Assembly: GCA_019925095.2 (NCBI GenBank)
Contig: CM034410.1
Location: 16,164,436 to 16,228,435, forward strand
Direction of reading: 5' to 3'
Length of the DNA stretch: 64,000 nucleotides
Source of the DNA: Dendrolimus kikuchii
Lineage: Eukaryota > Arthropoda > Insecta > Lepidoptera > Lasiocampidae
Position 1 is the stretch's first letter. Every line of letters starts with the position of its first letter. Under the pieces are notes generated by a model. The model was not told where the DNA came from. It did not search any database and saw only the letters and a list, made by a program, of their open reading frames with translations. The translations under genes and the position numbers were made by a program. This document shows positions 20,323-31,794 of the stretch, one piece after another.

Positions 20323-20889
20323 TTGTATGCCGCATTTTCAGCAAACAAGGTTTGCACTCAGCATATTTCTGTGCCGGAATTATATCCGACACAACGCTGC
20401 CTTGTAGCCAGGATCATCCACCAGCAACTTGCTCTTAAATACGGACTTGTCTTGTCGGAGGTACCTTATTACCAATACAAGCCCGAGCCAGTTCTTGACA
20501 ATGGTCAATATCTGCTCTACTGGGACCGATCAATTATCACAGACAGGACTATTGTTGCCAACAAGCCTGATATTGTGATAGTTGATCGGTCTGCGAGACG
20601 TGCTATAATTGTAGATGTCGCGATTCCCCATGATGGTAACCTCGTGAATGCCGAGAAAGATAAACAAATAAAGTATATTGATCTTGCTCACGAGGTTACC
20701 GCTATGTGGAACCTGGACTCTACAATCATAGTACCGATAGTGGTGTCAGTGAATGGACTAATAGCGAAGAGCCTTGATCGCCACCTTGAAAGGCTCTCGC
20801 TTGGTATCTGGTTGAAGGGTCGGATGCAGAAGGCAGCTCTGTTGGACACGGCCCGTATTGTGAGGAGATTCCTGTGTCTGGAGCCTTAA
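20323..20889 (+). pseudogene. LINE-derived C-terminal endonuclease-like domain (5'-truncated)
   Basis: Open frame of 188 codons. From about residue 8 it resembles the C-terminal part of LINEs annotated as R2/R4-like: YWDRSIITDRTI, NKPDIVIVDRSARRAIIVDV (PD...D spacing as in restriction-like PD-(D/E)XK nucleases), then KDKQIKYIDLAHEV. It ends FLCLEP-stop. No reverse-transcriptase core lies upstream, so it is a 5'-truncated copy despite the clean frame; the first ATG is accidental. A 3' UTR follows to an (AAT)n tail at about 21016-21031. R4/Dong relatives insert at TAA repeats, which would fit. Family assignment is from memory of motifs. Confidence 0.6.
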
Positions 20890-21037
20890 CCACCGGTAGC
20901 CTGGACCCTAGGCCCCACTGCCGGCGAAGATCAGTTTTTTATATTTTTTTTATAAATAAATTTGTATTTTTTATAAGAAAAATGTAAAATATTTGGAAAT
21001 AAAATATATATGTAAATAATAATAATAATTAATCCCA
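20890..21037 (+). other. 3' UTR and (AAT)n tail of the LINE fragment
   Basis: Short GC-rich start, then AT-rich sequence with AATAAA-like words, closing in aataataataataat-type repeats. Confidence 0.5.
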
Positions 21038-21658
21038 CAGGGGGGCTTTGTGGCGAAGCCTTTGGTGAGTAGCGACACCTCGTACCTGACTTCGGGGGCC
21101 AAGACCTCCGTACTTGCCTTAGCCAGCCGGCACGGAGTGGAGATCGCCAGAGCTAAGACTCAAGCTCCAGGGGTGGAAGTGATAAATGGCATCACGTCAG
21201 AAGTAGCTTCGGTAAACCTGCAGCCCACCTCCCTACACCCTTTAGCCACTTACACCCATGTTGCCCCTGTCTTCTATGGCATTTTTGGGGCCCATGTAGG
21301 GAGTGGCGAGTCACCGTCTGCCCATTTTTCCATGTTCTCCGAACATTGCCACGGGCAGACGCCATAGTCCCCAAATTCCCAGACCACTAGTACCACTAGC
21401 AGTTCACCCCAATAGCCCGATACTTCTTGTCCTCATTTCCCACAATAGTTCTACACTGGCCGGGGCTTGTCCTTGGGTGCATTACTATATGGTGTAGACA
21501 GAGATAATCGCCGGTCAGTGTCACGCCACATTTACATTAAATTTGTCAAAGGGCCTCTACGTGTTGGCCTTCCCATGGCCCCACGCGAGCCCTCCAAAAG
21601 CCCGGGACATTTTTATGACCCGTGGTCTTTAAAGACATACAATAATAATAATAATTAA
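21038..21658 (+). mobile_element. Second LINE 3' end with (AAT)n tail
   Basis: GC-rich 610-base block with no long coding frame, ending ggtctttaaagacatac followed by (AAT)n. The composition switch at both borders and the same tail type as the preceding fragment suggest a second LINE 3' end inserted at the TAA repeat of the first. Family unknown. Confidence 0.45.
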
Positions 21659-21929
21659 TAAAACTAATTCTACTTTGTAATATTTAATACGTAAAACAAA
21701 TAAATAAATCAATACGTTATATAATAATAAAATTACGTAATAAATAAATACGTTACTTCAAAAATTTAAATAAATATTACAAGCTTTTATTTAACTTCCA
21801 ATGGATGTATGTATGTAAGTAAGTTCGGGTGGAATCTTGCAAGTTAAATGTAACCAACTTCCCTGTTTCCGATTGAGCTGAAATTTTGCATACATGTATA
21901 TATCGATCGCGTGACAATGTAATAATATG

Positions 21930-22245
21930 TATTTTTTTTTATTGCATGAGTTCAGCAGACAGGCAGACGGCCCACTTGATGGAAAGCGGTTACCATCGCC
22001 TATGGACATTTGCAACACCAAACGTCCTACAAACGCGCTGCTGCTCTCTTAACGGAAACTGGAACCTGGTCGCTAATGCCAGAACACAACTGAAGGTTGC
22101 AATGGCGACATACTTTCGACCAGGGGTGGTAGCCATCCAGTCGGGCAAATGCCCTACCACCTGGCTGTGGGTTGTTTTGTCGCCTCTTACGAAAGGCCGC
22201 CCGGCCGCAGGAAATTGTATTCTTTCTCTGTTCCTGAACGGATAA
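21930..22245 (-). repeat. SINE-A copy, near full length
   Basis: tttttttattgcatgagttcagcag at left through ttcctgaacggat at right. Confidence 0.87.
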
Positions 22246-22572
22246 AATAATAAATAATATATGCTACGTGCTATGTAAGTTATAAGTATTCATATTTATT
22301 ATTTTTTGAATACACAAAAACGGCCGTTCAAAGTTGAACTATTTGTTAACCAGCGGTTACTATTCGGATGCCCGGAAATATTTCTTAAGTATTCATTGGA
22401 AATCCGGGCACATACACAGATATAAGCCGTTTCACGCAGATATAGCGATGAGTTTAATGCGTCGTTTAAGATGCGGCATTGTAAATGGCGTTAAATATTG
22501 ACAGATAACGTACTATGTACCGGTGTCCTGTATATTCCCGGGAAATGAACGACTTGACTACTTGGATAGAAA
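22246..22572. other. No recognisable gene
   Basis: Low-copy-looking sequence. Contains a pair of ggatgcccggaaatat / aaatccgggcac words in inverted relation about 40 bases apart. No coding domain. Confidence 0.35.
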
Positions 22573-22880
22573 TACATACATACATACATAACTTCACGCC
22601 AGTTTCCTTGGCACGAACAACAGAGCGCCATTCAGGCTTATTCTTACACACCTCACTCGCTTCTTTGACATTCATAGCTCTTGTCATGCACGCTCGTCTG
22701 TTCTTAAGGCTCCTGACATCACCTTCTGCTAGTACACGATCAACTTGATCATGGAAGGCGTTCTGCATCCATCCACTTTTGCATTGTATATCTGTTTAGT
22801 CATTCTTTCCATATATCCGAACCACCGGAGCATTCCTTTCCTTACCATCACCCCGACACTCTCTTTCACTCTATTCCAAC
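22573..22880 (-). pseudogene. RTE-B LINE copy with internal deletion
   Basis: Reverse strand ends in the (ATGT)n tail and reads NRRACMTRAMNVKEASEVCKN. About 19 bases encoding the GRPRHT region are missing after tgatcatggaagg. Truncated near gaaagagagtgtcgggg. Confidence 0.75.
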
Positions 22881-23258
22881 ACAGTTTCTACTAGAACGAT
22901 AGGTTATATTCATTTTTTAAATGCTGACGCAGCATTATGTCCCGAGAATCCCGTGGAAATTTCAAGTCAAGCATGGATGAAGTTGCACCCTAGTTGGTAT
23001 ATGAAGGACTTTGGGGTTCATAAACAAAAGTTAAGACAACCGTCATTTATGTTCAGGGTAATGATTCTCTTCGCACCACGCATAAACATGACGCACTTAA
23101 ATATCTCCATAAGTGAAGCGCCGTTGACCTAAATATAAACTTTGATGTGAGACCATTAAAATGTTTTATTTTATGTAGGTACTTTAATTTTGTTGGGTAT
23201 TTTGGTTGTTTACTATCACAGATATGTAAAACAGAGGTCGGCTATAATGTTAGCGGGG
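22881..23258. other. No recognisable gene
   Basis: AT-rich DNA with no coding frame or repeat that I could recognise. Confidence 0.35.
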
Positions 23259-23787
23259 CTCGAATTAAAATGCCGTTAGAATCATTATAGAGTTTATTAG
23301 AACAATACAAATATAACACAGGTATAATACAAATATAACCCAACACAACAAATCCAAACGTAATGCAGAAGGTCGTAATTAAATAAAACGCGCAAAGTCC
23401 GTCACTATTAGATTCCTGAATGTACACACGTCACGACCGTATCGTAATCGTAGCTCAACTGCATCCTCTCTCTATCAGGCAATCGATTTATACTTCGCAA
23501 ATGCGAATATTCCCGCCCGGCAACGTCGACACAATTTCCTAGAATTTAGCTTGTAATTGTAATCCGCAACACCTGGCTAATAATGCAGCCTGAAAGCGGC
23601 CGTAAACGAGTACAATAGAACAATCGGCTGTTCTCTACAATAACTAGAAACGTATGTCAATAAATAAGTGAACAAAAGAAGACGATCGTAAAAGGATTAC
23701 AATCAGTTCAAATGCCGACAGGTAATAAAATGTGCTTTTACAGATTTGTACGTGGAATTTGTCTTTGTCGGTGCCTAGGTTGTAACA
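23259..23787 (-). repeat. Solo LTR, family B
   Basis: ctcgaattaaaatgccgttag through ggttgtaaca. ATAT follows at 23788-23791. The left end lacks about 15 bases. About 65 bases longer than the 14203 copy because of an extra block around agtacaatagaacaatcgg. Confidence 0.8.
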
Positions 23788-23889
23788 ATATTTTCGGTAT
23801 ACGCATAGATTGTACTACTTACAAAGTTATTTGACCGCGTTTGCCAATCTGGATAATCGCGAATGCGTATTACTAAGGTCCGGATAATT

Positions 23890-24300
23890 GACGGCCTCTA
23901 TGGTTGAGCGGACTAAGCCTTTGACGGCTTACCTCACTGCAACGTAGAGGCTCCGAGTTCGATTCTTGGTATGGTAAATTTCGAAAACGTTTTTTTTTAT
24001 TTTTTATTGCTGGAGCACAGCAGACAGGCCGACTGCCCAACTGTAGTAGAAAATGGTTACCGTCACACGTAACACTAAATATGCTGCTGGACTCACAGAT
24101 GGGACTGGAACCACTAATGTTGGAACACAACTCAAGGTTGTTATGGCGGCGTGCTCTAAACCAGGGCTGGTAGCCATTTTCTCCATTATTATGATCTGGG
24201 AGTCTGGGATAGGCCTCAGAATAGTTCGTTGTGTATTACCCATGACACAAGCGTAACTTGCTTAATTTGGGGATATACAATGTATGTGTTTGTCAGTCGA
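23890..24300 (+). repeat. SINE-C, interrupted by SINE-A
   Basis: The tRNA-like head (tggttgagcgg ... gagttcgattcttgg) occupies 23890-23990, and the body resumes ttttctccattatta at 24178 through 24300. The break point corresponds to aaacgtattttctcc in complete copies. Confidence 0.75.
23991..24177 (-). repeat. SINE-A fragment nested in SINE-C
   Basis: tttttattgctggagcacagcagacagg through accagggctggtagcca. It is 5'-truncated and strongly diverged. Confidence 0.7.
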
Positions 24301-24394
24301 TTATTATTTATTATTATAATCGAGTTTCCACTGTGTAAGCATCATCGAAACTTCGCACAATATACCTCTATTCAATCATTTCATAGCCAAGCAT

Positions 24395-24706
24395 TTTTTT
24401 TTATTGCACGAGTTCAGCAGACAGGCAAACGGCCCAATTGATAGAAAGCGGTTACCATCGCCTATGGACATTTGCAACACCAAAGGTGCTACAAATGCGC
24501 TGCTGCTCTCTTAAGGGAGTCTGGAACCTGGTCATTAACGCCGGAACACAACTTAAGGATGTTATGGTGGCATACTTTAAACCAGGGGTGGTAGCCATCC
24601 AGTCGAGCAATGCCCTACCACCTGGCTGTGGGTTGTTAGTCGCTTCTTACGACAGGCCACCCGGCCGCAGGAGATTGTATTCTTACTCCCTTCCTGCACG
24701 GATTTA
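24395..24706 (-). repeat. SINE-A copy (left arm of inverted pair)
   Basis: Full-length reverse copy: tttattgcacgagttcagcag through ttcctgcacggat. Confidence 0.87.
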
Positions 24707-24980
24707 CTGCGGCCGGGCAGCCTGTCGTAAGAGGCGACAAAACAACCCACAGCCAAGTGGTAGGGCATTTTCCCGACTGAATGGCTACCACCCCTGGTCT
24801 AAAGTATGTCGCCATAACAACCTTGAGTTGTGTTTCGGCATTAGTGACCAGGTTCCGGTCTCCCTTAAAAGAGCAGCAGCGCATTTGTAGCAAATTTGGG
24901 ATTACAAATGTCCATAGGCGATGGTAACCGCTTTCCATCAAGTGGGCCGTCTGCCTGTCTGCTGAACTCCTGCATTAAAA
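24707..24980 (+). repeat. SINE-A copy (right arm of inverted pair)
   Basis: Plus copy beginning actgcggccgggcagcctg and ending actcctgcattaaaaaa. It starts directly at the 5' end of the preceding reverse copy and lacks its own first about 35 bases. The two arms form a 586-base near-palindrome. Confidence 0.87.
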
Positions 24981-25335
24981 AAGAATCATCTCAATTCTAC
25001 ACATTTATCAACTCACACAAGGATATTCTTTTTATGTTTCCATGAATAAACGTTTAACTTACTCAATTTACCGAAGACCACAGCGCCTGACGAATGGTGG
25101 AACAACTGTCTGCCTCGCCTCACTCACTGCTTATACTAAAAATTACTTTAAACTACCGTCAAATAAAAGTTCTCAATCTAAAATGTCCAGCAACTTGTTA
25201 ATACTTGTTACAAATGCCAACAAAACAATTAGTAAATAGGGACGATATCGTATTTATTAATAATCCTTTATTCACTGTAACAGATCAATAAACATCTGCC
25301 TATTGTTTTGTGAGAACTGACATAATCTATAATAT
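24981..25335. other. No recognisable gene
   Basis: A 65-codon frame at 25042-25239 has no recognisable domain and ordinary AT-rich composition; not called. Confidence 0.35.
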
Positions 25336-25776
25336 TGTTACGAGTTGCAGGACTTGAATTAAAATGCCGTTGGAATTATTAAAGAGTTTATTAAAACTAT
25401 GCAAACACATATAACACAAGTACAAATATAACAACACGCGCAAAGTCCGTCACTAAATAGATTACCGAATGTAGACACGTGTTGCTTCGCTTGTGGTTAT
25501 CTCTGGACTGCTTCATCTCTCAGTTGGGGCATTGCCTTGTACTGTGCCGATGCAATATGTCTGCCCGACCGCGTGGACCGAATTTCTTACAATCAGCTAG
25601 TATTTTAAATCCGAGATACCTGGCAGTACAATACAACAATAGGCCATAAAAGATTACAATACACAATCTGCTGTTTTTTTTTAAATCACAAATTTTAAAC
25701 ACAAAGAAAAAAAAGAAGTCCAAATGCCGAAAGGTAATAAAATGCAAGTGCAAATTTGTCTTTGTCGGTCGTAACA
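25336..25776 (-). repeat. Solo LTR, family B
   Basis: TGTTACGAGTTGCAGG through ggtcgtaaca. Flanked by atat on the left and atgt on the right, compatible with a mutated ATAT duplication. Confidence 0.82.
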
Positions 25777-26110
25777 ATGTTAAATTATGATATTATTATA
25801 CGAGTAATATGAGGTCGTGGTAGATCGATCTCGGCCGGAATGCATGCACCAATTAGGCAGTTTTCTGACCTAATGTGCAATTACTACGTTACAATTACTA
25901 CGTGCTAACGACGCTGAAAACCAACATCGTGATGCAACCTGCACATCGAGATGGCCGATGTGTCAAACCTGCTAATCCGCCTTGGACAAACGTGGAGGGT
26001 ATACCGTCCGTTCCTCTATAGTGGGAGGCCCGAGCCAACAGTCAGACATTTATGTGTTATAATATACGAGTAATTATTGCAACTGTAGCTTCATAACATC
26101 TCCTACAAAC
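25777..26110. other. Possible LINE 3' remnant
   Basis: 25820-26050 carries a GC-richer patch (gcaacctgcacat..gatggccgatg; gtggagggtataccgtcc) that looks like an old RTE-type 3' region. No tail or target duplication seen. Confidence 0.25.
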
Positions 26111-26114
26111 ATAT

Positions 26115-26676
26115 TGTAGCGAATGATAGTGGAACATTCTAGTTGGCTTAAGAAGTTCTAGATTTGAAGGTTCGGGAAGGAAAAGACAGAGATAGATAGA
26201 TGTTTAGAAAGGGATAGATAGTACATAAAAGATTAACGAAAAGAAGATCGAAATTATGGGTTCCAGAAGATTCTTCCGGGTATATAAGCAGCGTAAGGCG
26301 CGCCTGCCGAGCAGTTGAGTTCAGTCTAAGCCAGCAAAGCGACAAGTGCGATACGAAAGAGTTGGAAGACAGTGTCGAATTTAGTGGTGAATTTAGTGAA
26401 AAGTTTAGTGATGGAGGAGTGTAGCGTAGTTTGAGAGAAGATCCAGAAGCGAGCTACACGCGGTAAATTCGGAGGTGAGTACTGCAGTAGCAGGAGGTGG
26501 TCTACGCAATATCGGCGAAGGTATTGTGAGTGAGACATCTTATCATCAGGACAGTGCGTACAGGGGCAACCCTGCCGAGATGAATCACGTAGGGCTGTGT
26601 AAGTTAATAAAAGCGTTTACCTAAAGACTGGTGTTTTCATCTAATCCTAAGTGCGCACCCCCGCTCGCACGTAACA
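26115..26676 (+). repeat. Solo LTR, family E, with ATAT target duplication
   Basis: Begins TGTAGCG and ends CGTAACA, with ATAT on both sides (26111-26114, 26677-26680). It contains a core promoter (gggtatataagcagc, near 26278), a purine-rich leader and ttaataaaagcg as polyadenylation signal near 26605. A second copy lies at 48901-49576. Confidence 0.85.
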
Positions 26677-26722
26677 ATATATTATCTACCATAAATTTAG
26701 TTTGCCAATAACTGTATTTATT

Positions 26723-26999
26723 TTTATTGCAGGAGATCAGTAAACAGGCAGACGGCCCACTTGATGGAAAGCGGCTACCATCGCCTATGGACAAATACGC
26801 TGCTGCTCTCTTAAGGAAGACTGGTCACTAATGCCGGAACACAACTCAAGGTTGTTATGGCGACATATTTCAGACCAGGGGTGGTAGCCATCCAGTCGGG
26901 CAAATGCCCTACCACCTGGCTGTGGGTTGTTAATTCGCCTCTTACGACAGGCCGCCCGGCCGTTGGAAATTGTATTCTTTCTCTGTTCCTGCACGGATA
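26723..26999 (-). repeat. SINE-A copy with internal deletion
   Basis: Poly(T)-tattgcaggagatcag through ctgcacggat; about 30 bases around caacaccaaaggtgctac are missing. Confidence 0.83.
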
Positions 27000-27288
27000 A
27001 AACTGTGTACTTAGATTTCCCAAGGGCTTTAGATTAGATCAATCGGCAAGCGAACATACCGAGGTATAATTAGTATATAAGATCCACACGTTCCCCAACC
27101 GTAATATGTTATGCGAATATTGTCGCCCAAATAAACTGTTTATTGGCCAATAACATTAATGCGCTTTACGAGGCCGCACGCGTTTCAAATGCCATCGTGG
27201 CGCCACAGTGCTGTTTAATGTATTTAGTGGGGTAAATCTGAAAAATTCGAATTAATTTTCTTAATCCACTTGTTGGGGCCATATACAG
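27000..27288. other. No recognisable gene
   Basis: No repeat partner in the window and no coding domain recognised. Confidence 0.35.
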
Positions 27289-27802
27289 TAGTCATACGAA
27301 AAATCACTCACCAAGAAGAAAAGAGTGATATATATCTTTTTGATACAAAGATATATATCACTCTTTTATATCTTTAACTCTTTATCTTTACAGTGAATAG
27401 TATCAGTGTCAATTGCAGCCAAGATGAGTTATTGTCTGTGAGTGATATACTGAATACTAATAAACTGATATGAAAAAAATATAAACAAATAGAGTGAAAA
27501 CATATAATAAAATTAATTACATTAAAACAAAATTACACCGTAAAATTATAATGTTACGATTTATTTTGGCTTGCTATTATATTCGGTTTCCTCTTTCTAA
27601 CTACGCTAATCAGCTAATCATTCTTTCTCTTTTCTTTCTAGTCTAGTTTTTTCTCATTCGGATCTATAGTCATCGCGTGGAACAGGAATGAACTAAAGAG
27701 TTAAAGTTATAAAGACACATTTTGAAGGCAAGTGATATACTGATCTAATCACTCTTCGCGTCGGATATATATCTTTTGATTTAATCACTCAGGAGTTACA
27801 CA
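27289..27802. repeat. Repeat J, uninterrupted copy with 21-bp hairpin
   Basis: A 514-base unit repeated at 55414-56242. Near its left end a perfect 21-bp stem (27319-27339 with 27347-27367, loop ttgatac) is built on gagtgatatatatc. The word taatcactc recurs near the right end, so the ends may be weak inverted repeats. No coding. Probably a non-autonomous DNA element. Confidence 0.7.
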
Positions 27803-27983
27803 CCGCTAATATACATGTAACCGCGAAAAAAAAGTCTCAATATCCTCACATTGTCTTCTCTTCTTGTCTTTCCTATTCGCCATAACACTCGCGCAAACGA
27901 GACGCACAATGGGAAGAAACTGTGTCTATGGCGCTGCGCTTCCGCATCTGTCAGTGTCATGCGGGCTTGATATACGAGCCGCG

Positions 27984-28453
27984 AGACTCGAATTAAAATG
28001 CCGTTAGAATTACTATAGAGTTTATTAGAACTATACAAATACGTATAACACAGGTACAAATATAACCGAACACAACAAGTCCAAATGTAATGCAGAAGGT
28101 CGTTATTCCATAAAACGCCTAAAGTCCGTCACTAAAAGTCTTCTTCGTGGTTATCGCTCGACTATCTCGTCCCTCCACCGGGACATGCTTTATACTGCAC
28201 AGATGCAATATGTCCGTCCGCCGCGTGAACTGAATTTCCTAGAATCAGTTTGTACTTTAATTCCGAACACCTGGCTAATGATCACAATACAATAATAGGC
28301 CGTAAAATATTACAATACAACAATGGGCTGTTTTCTAATCTCAAATTTAAACACAAAGTAAACAAAAGAACTCCAAATGCCGAAAGGTAATAAAATGTGT
28401 TTTTACAAGTATGCAGGTGCGAATTTGTTTTTATCGGAACCAGAGTCGTAACA
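27984..28453 (-). repeat. Solo LTR, family B
   Basis: gactcgaattaaaatgccg through gagtcgtaaca; the first about 13 bases of TGTTACGAG... are missing. Confidence 0.8.
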
Positions 28454-29138
28454 ATACGCTACCGCTTGAAGAAAATTAACTTGCAACGAAAAAAACGAAC
28501 CAGCAAAACCAACAAACAGGTGAGTGTTCCATATTACTCCTATTATCCTATAACGTATCACCATCACCTTGTAAAAAGGAAGAGGTTATCAAATGGTCGT
28601 TTTTTAAATATTCATTCATAACTGTTTATTCGGAAGTTCGATATTCGAATTAAGGAGTGTCAATAACACAATGATTATTTTTTGAGGCAGGGGTAAATTC
28701 ATTTCGTACACTACCGGGTCCTTTACTGGGATTAGACCAAAGCAATGAGAGTTATCCACTAAAGATGGCGCAGATAACTGAGTCAATTACCGGCTTGTGT
28801 GGGCACTCAGTAAGGTACCCCTAAGGGTAACCCATGGGCCATTACTCCACTAAACCCCCTTCCTCCAATGTGCCCCGGGCTCATGAACGTAGTTACACCC
28901 ACACTAGTCAATCAGACAATATTTATGCCAGCTGTCACTTGTTTTTGTTAGTTCGTACGCACGTAATAAATTGCTTTGTGCAACAAGTTGCTAAAAACGC
29001 AAAATTATGGATAAAAGTGAGTTATGAAATATCTAAAAAATATCTCAGCGTGAAAAAAAATGTCTAAGAAAGAATTTTTTTTGGACAATCACCAGAATTT
29101 AGGGGTTGATGTTGTACCCTATTATACGATTGCGTACT
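28454..29138. other. Mostly unassigned; possible left flank of mariner
   Basis: No coding domain. Several small frames (28397-28621, 28834-29067) lack recognisable motifs. 28970-29110 may be the degraded 5' end of the mariner that follows. Confidence 0.35.
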
Positions 29139-29913
29139 AGGTGGTTGTATTTGAAAGAGGTAGATCAAGCTGTAAAGATTACCCGCGTTCTGGGCGGCAT
29201 TCAACCTCGGTTACGGAAGAACATGGCAAAAATATTGTGAATCTGGTTTTGGAGGACAGAAAAATAACTATAAAGCATATAATTGAGATCCTAAAGATAT
29301 TTCTGGTAGCGTTCAACCATTTTAATTGGTTCACTGGGGTTTAAAAAAGTGGAGGCAAGATGGGCAGCTTGTCAACATGGATTAAACGTGGGTCCGCATT
29401 TCGATCATGAAACTAAGAGACAAAAGATGTACTGGAAACGACCATCTTCTCCATCCACTAAGAAATTTTGAGTTGCTCCTACCACTCTCAAAGTTATGGC
29501 CTAAGTGTTTTGGGATAGTAGAAGAATCCTTTTTATTGATTACATGCCAAAAAGCCAGACGATTACTGGACCCTATTATGCAAATTCAATTCCGAAAGTG
29601 CGTTAAGCGATTTAAGAAAAACGCCGTGGAAAACTGTTGTTGGGCGTGTTGTTTCTTCACGATGACGCTCCCGCTCATCGAGCGGAAGTTGCGCACAACG
29701 CAATCCACTGCGCTGGTTTCAATCTCCTTGACCACCCACCACAATCTCCAGAATTAGCCTCAAGTGATTTTCATTTATTCCCAAAATTAAACGAGGAAAC
29801 TCGTGGAACTACATACATTTCACGATAATGACGCGGTTATGACTGCCGTAGAGGAGTTTTTCGAGACTCAACAAAAGTATTTCTTCGCGAGGAATAAGGA
29901 AGTTAGAAACGCT
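29139..29913 (+). pseudogene. Mariner transposase pseudogene
   Basis: Pieces in different frames match a mariner transposase: FERGRSSCKDYPRSGR with the helix-turn-helix linker region (29148-29290), KVMA..FWDS-type sequence around 29490-29520, and GVLFLHDDAPAHRAEVAH ... HPPQSPELASSDFHLFPKL (29637-29790). The last block preserves the DD34D spacing: 34 residues separate the first D of HDD from the D of SSD. Several frameshifts and stops separate the pieces. A probable right terminal repeat (tttttgattcaccctcgta) lies near 29998-30016; I could not find its partner. Confidence 0.85.
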
Positions 29914-30154
29914 TAATTCTAATGGGAGGGAGATTATGTAGAAAAATAAAATATTTTTGTTTAAATTTTTGCATTTTGTAATAACGATTCTAAGAACTTT
30001 TTGATTCACCCTCGTACCTATACTGAACTCTAACCAAATTTATTATTTTTAAGATCAATCTATCTTACATTAATTTATATTCTAAAGAAAATTTTATACA
30101 AAAAATTAAAGCTTATGTGATAATTCCAGTGATGCAGTAAAAAAGGTAAGAATT

Positions 30155-30378
30155 CTCAAATGGAAATAGGCAAGACACGTTCAGAGAACACGGAAAACTA
30201 GACAAGGAAAGTGTCAGAATAGATATCTAAAGACGCTAAGAGGAATAGAGGGAGACCAAATAAAAGATGGGAAGACATATTCAAGGAAAGATGCGGTCCA
30301 CATTGAACAAGACTAGCAAGAAATAGGGATGAATGGAGATAATTGGAGGAGGCCTACACCGCTGACGCGAGTCCCGTT
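30155..30378 (+). pseudogene. RTE-type LINE ORF2 remnant
   Basis: Across frame changes it reads GRPNKRWEDIFKERCGPH, then RLARNRDEW and LEEAYTADAS, matching the end of RTE-type ORF2 (GRP..RW.DD ... W..R..RN..EW..LEEAY). Multiple lesions. Confidence 0.65.
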
Positions 30379-31104
30379 GATACTTAATAATGCATTTAAT
30401 TTTTTAGAAAGGATATATTTTGTGTCGACCTAAATAAAACTAAATTCCTTTTGTCCTTTTAAACCATTCCCTTTCTATAAACTCGGCAAAAAATAAACTA
30501 AAAAAGAAAACCCCGAAGGTGTCAAGAGATGGCGCCATCTGTATTCGCGGTCGACTGCAAAACGTCAAAGCTGTCAACTTAAATTCTCTCTCTCTCAACC
30601 GACACGTACGTGCGCAAGTTAAAACTGAAAAATATTTAAAAACTATCAAAACTGTACGGGGTCCAGGTGCGAGGATCAAAGCCCTTTTCCTTCCTTGCCC
30701 TCATATATCGCATTTAATTAATTCGATATATTTTTTTAAAATTTATGTAACAATTTATGAATTTTATTATATATCTAGGTGTGACCTAAACTTTGTAACA
30801 TGACGGTAGAATAAAGGCTTTTAGATTTTTATTTATTTTATTTTATTACGTGTCGGTTTCCAACTTATCGTTAGTCGAATGATGTTGACATAACAATTGT
30901 CATCTGTAGGTTTCTGTACTATATACTCGTAATACCTCTTTTTTTCCAGCTTTGGTCTTCTGACAAATTAAAATTCCATCACATAACTGTAAAAATATTT
31001 TGCAATTATGCTCAGTATTGCTGTATTATTAGCCAAAGTAGTAAACTAGAATAACGTCTTAACGATTTGACTTCTATTCAGTAGTGGTAAAACAGTCAAA
31101 AGAA
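30379..31104. other. No recognisable gene
   Basis: AT-rich; includes a palindromic gatggcgccatc (30530-30541). A 94-codon frame at 30519-30803 shows no domain. Confidence 0.35.
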
Positions 31105-31117
31105 ATAAAATATTTTA

Positions 31118-31305
31118 CATACATACATAACTTCACGCCAGTTCCCTTTCGAGGTAGGCACGAACAACAGAGCACCATTCAAGCTTATTCTTACACATCT
31201 CACTTGCTTCTTTGAGATTCATAGCTCTTGTCATGCACGCTCGTCTGTTCTTGAAGCTTCTGACATCACCTTCTGCTGGTACACGATCAATTTGATCACG
31301 ATCAT
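31118..31305 (-). repeat. RTE-B short copy with 13-bp target duplication
   Basis: The minus strand runs from near tgatcaaattgatcgtg to the (ATGT)n tail. ataaaatatttta flanks it at 31105-31117 and 31306-31318. Truncation lies just outside the palindrome; seven extra bases (cgatcat) not in other copies sit at the 5' junction. Confidence 0.85.
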
Positions 31306-31318
31306 ATAAAATATTTTA

Positions 31319-31627
31319 GTAATCAAAAAGTTTAAAATGCTTAGGAAAATGCATAATATGAAATTAAAGTACATGACGAAGCATATCATGGGAGTTACTT
31401 CGCCTATTAACAAATTCAATTAAACCTGTTATGTTTAAAAAATATGTGTAAGTGTGTGTGTGCGCAATTAACACGCAGGAGAAGTGAAACAAAGTGTGAC
31501 AAAGGGTGGGAGGAATTATGAATTTCGTGACGTCACGTTTCATATATTACATCGTTATAATATATTTAAGTTTTAAAACACGAAATTAGGACTATTAACG
31601 AAAAACTTCAAAACATTTCCAACCCTA
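31319..31627. other. No recognisable gene
   Basis: AT-rich spacer with gtgtgtgtgtg near 31450 and a palindromic gtgacgtcac near 31527. No coding. Confidence 0.35.
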
Positions 31628-31748
31628 TCTGTAAATATATAAAGCTGAAGAGTTTGTTTATTTGAACGCGCTAATCTCAGGAATTACTGGTCTGATTTGA
31701 AAAATTCTTTCAGTGTTAGATAGCCCATTTATCGAGGAAGGCTCTAGG

Positions 31749-31794
<46 letters not shown>

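Noticed and set aside
24438..24890. 150-codon frame across the inverted SINE-A pair, with similar frames in other SINE-A copies
   Set aside because: The frames recur because the SINE does; they run in both strands and lack a conserved start or stop.
28681..29110. Left terminal repeat of the mariner at 29139
   Set aside because: No sequence matching the inverse of tttttgattcaccctcgta was found upstream, so no left boundary is claimed.
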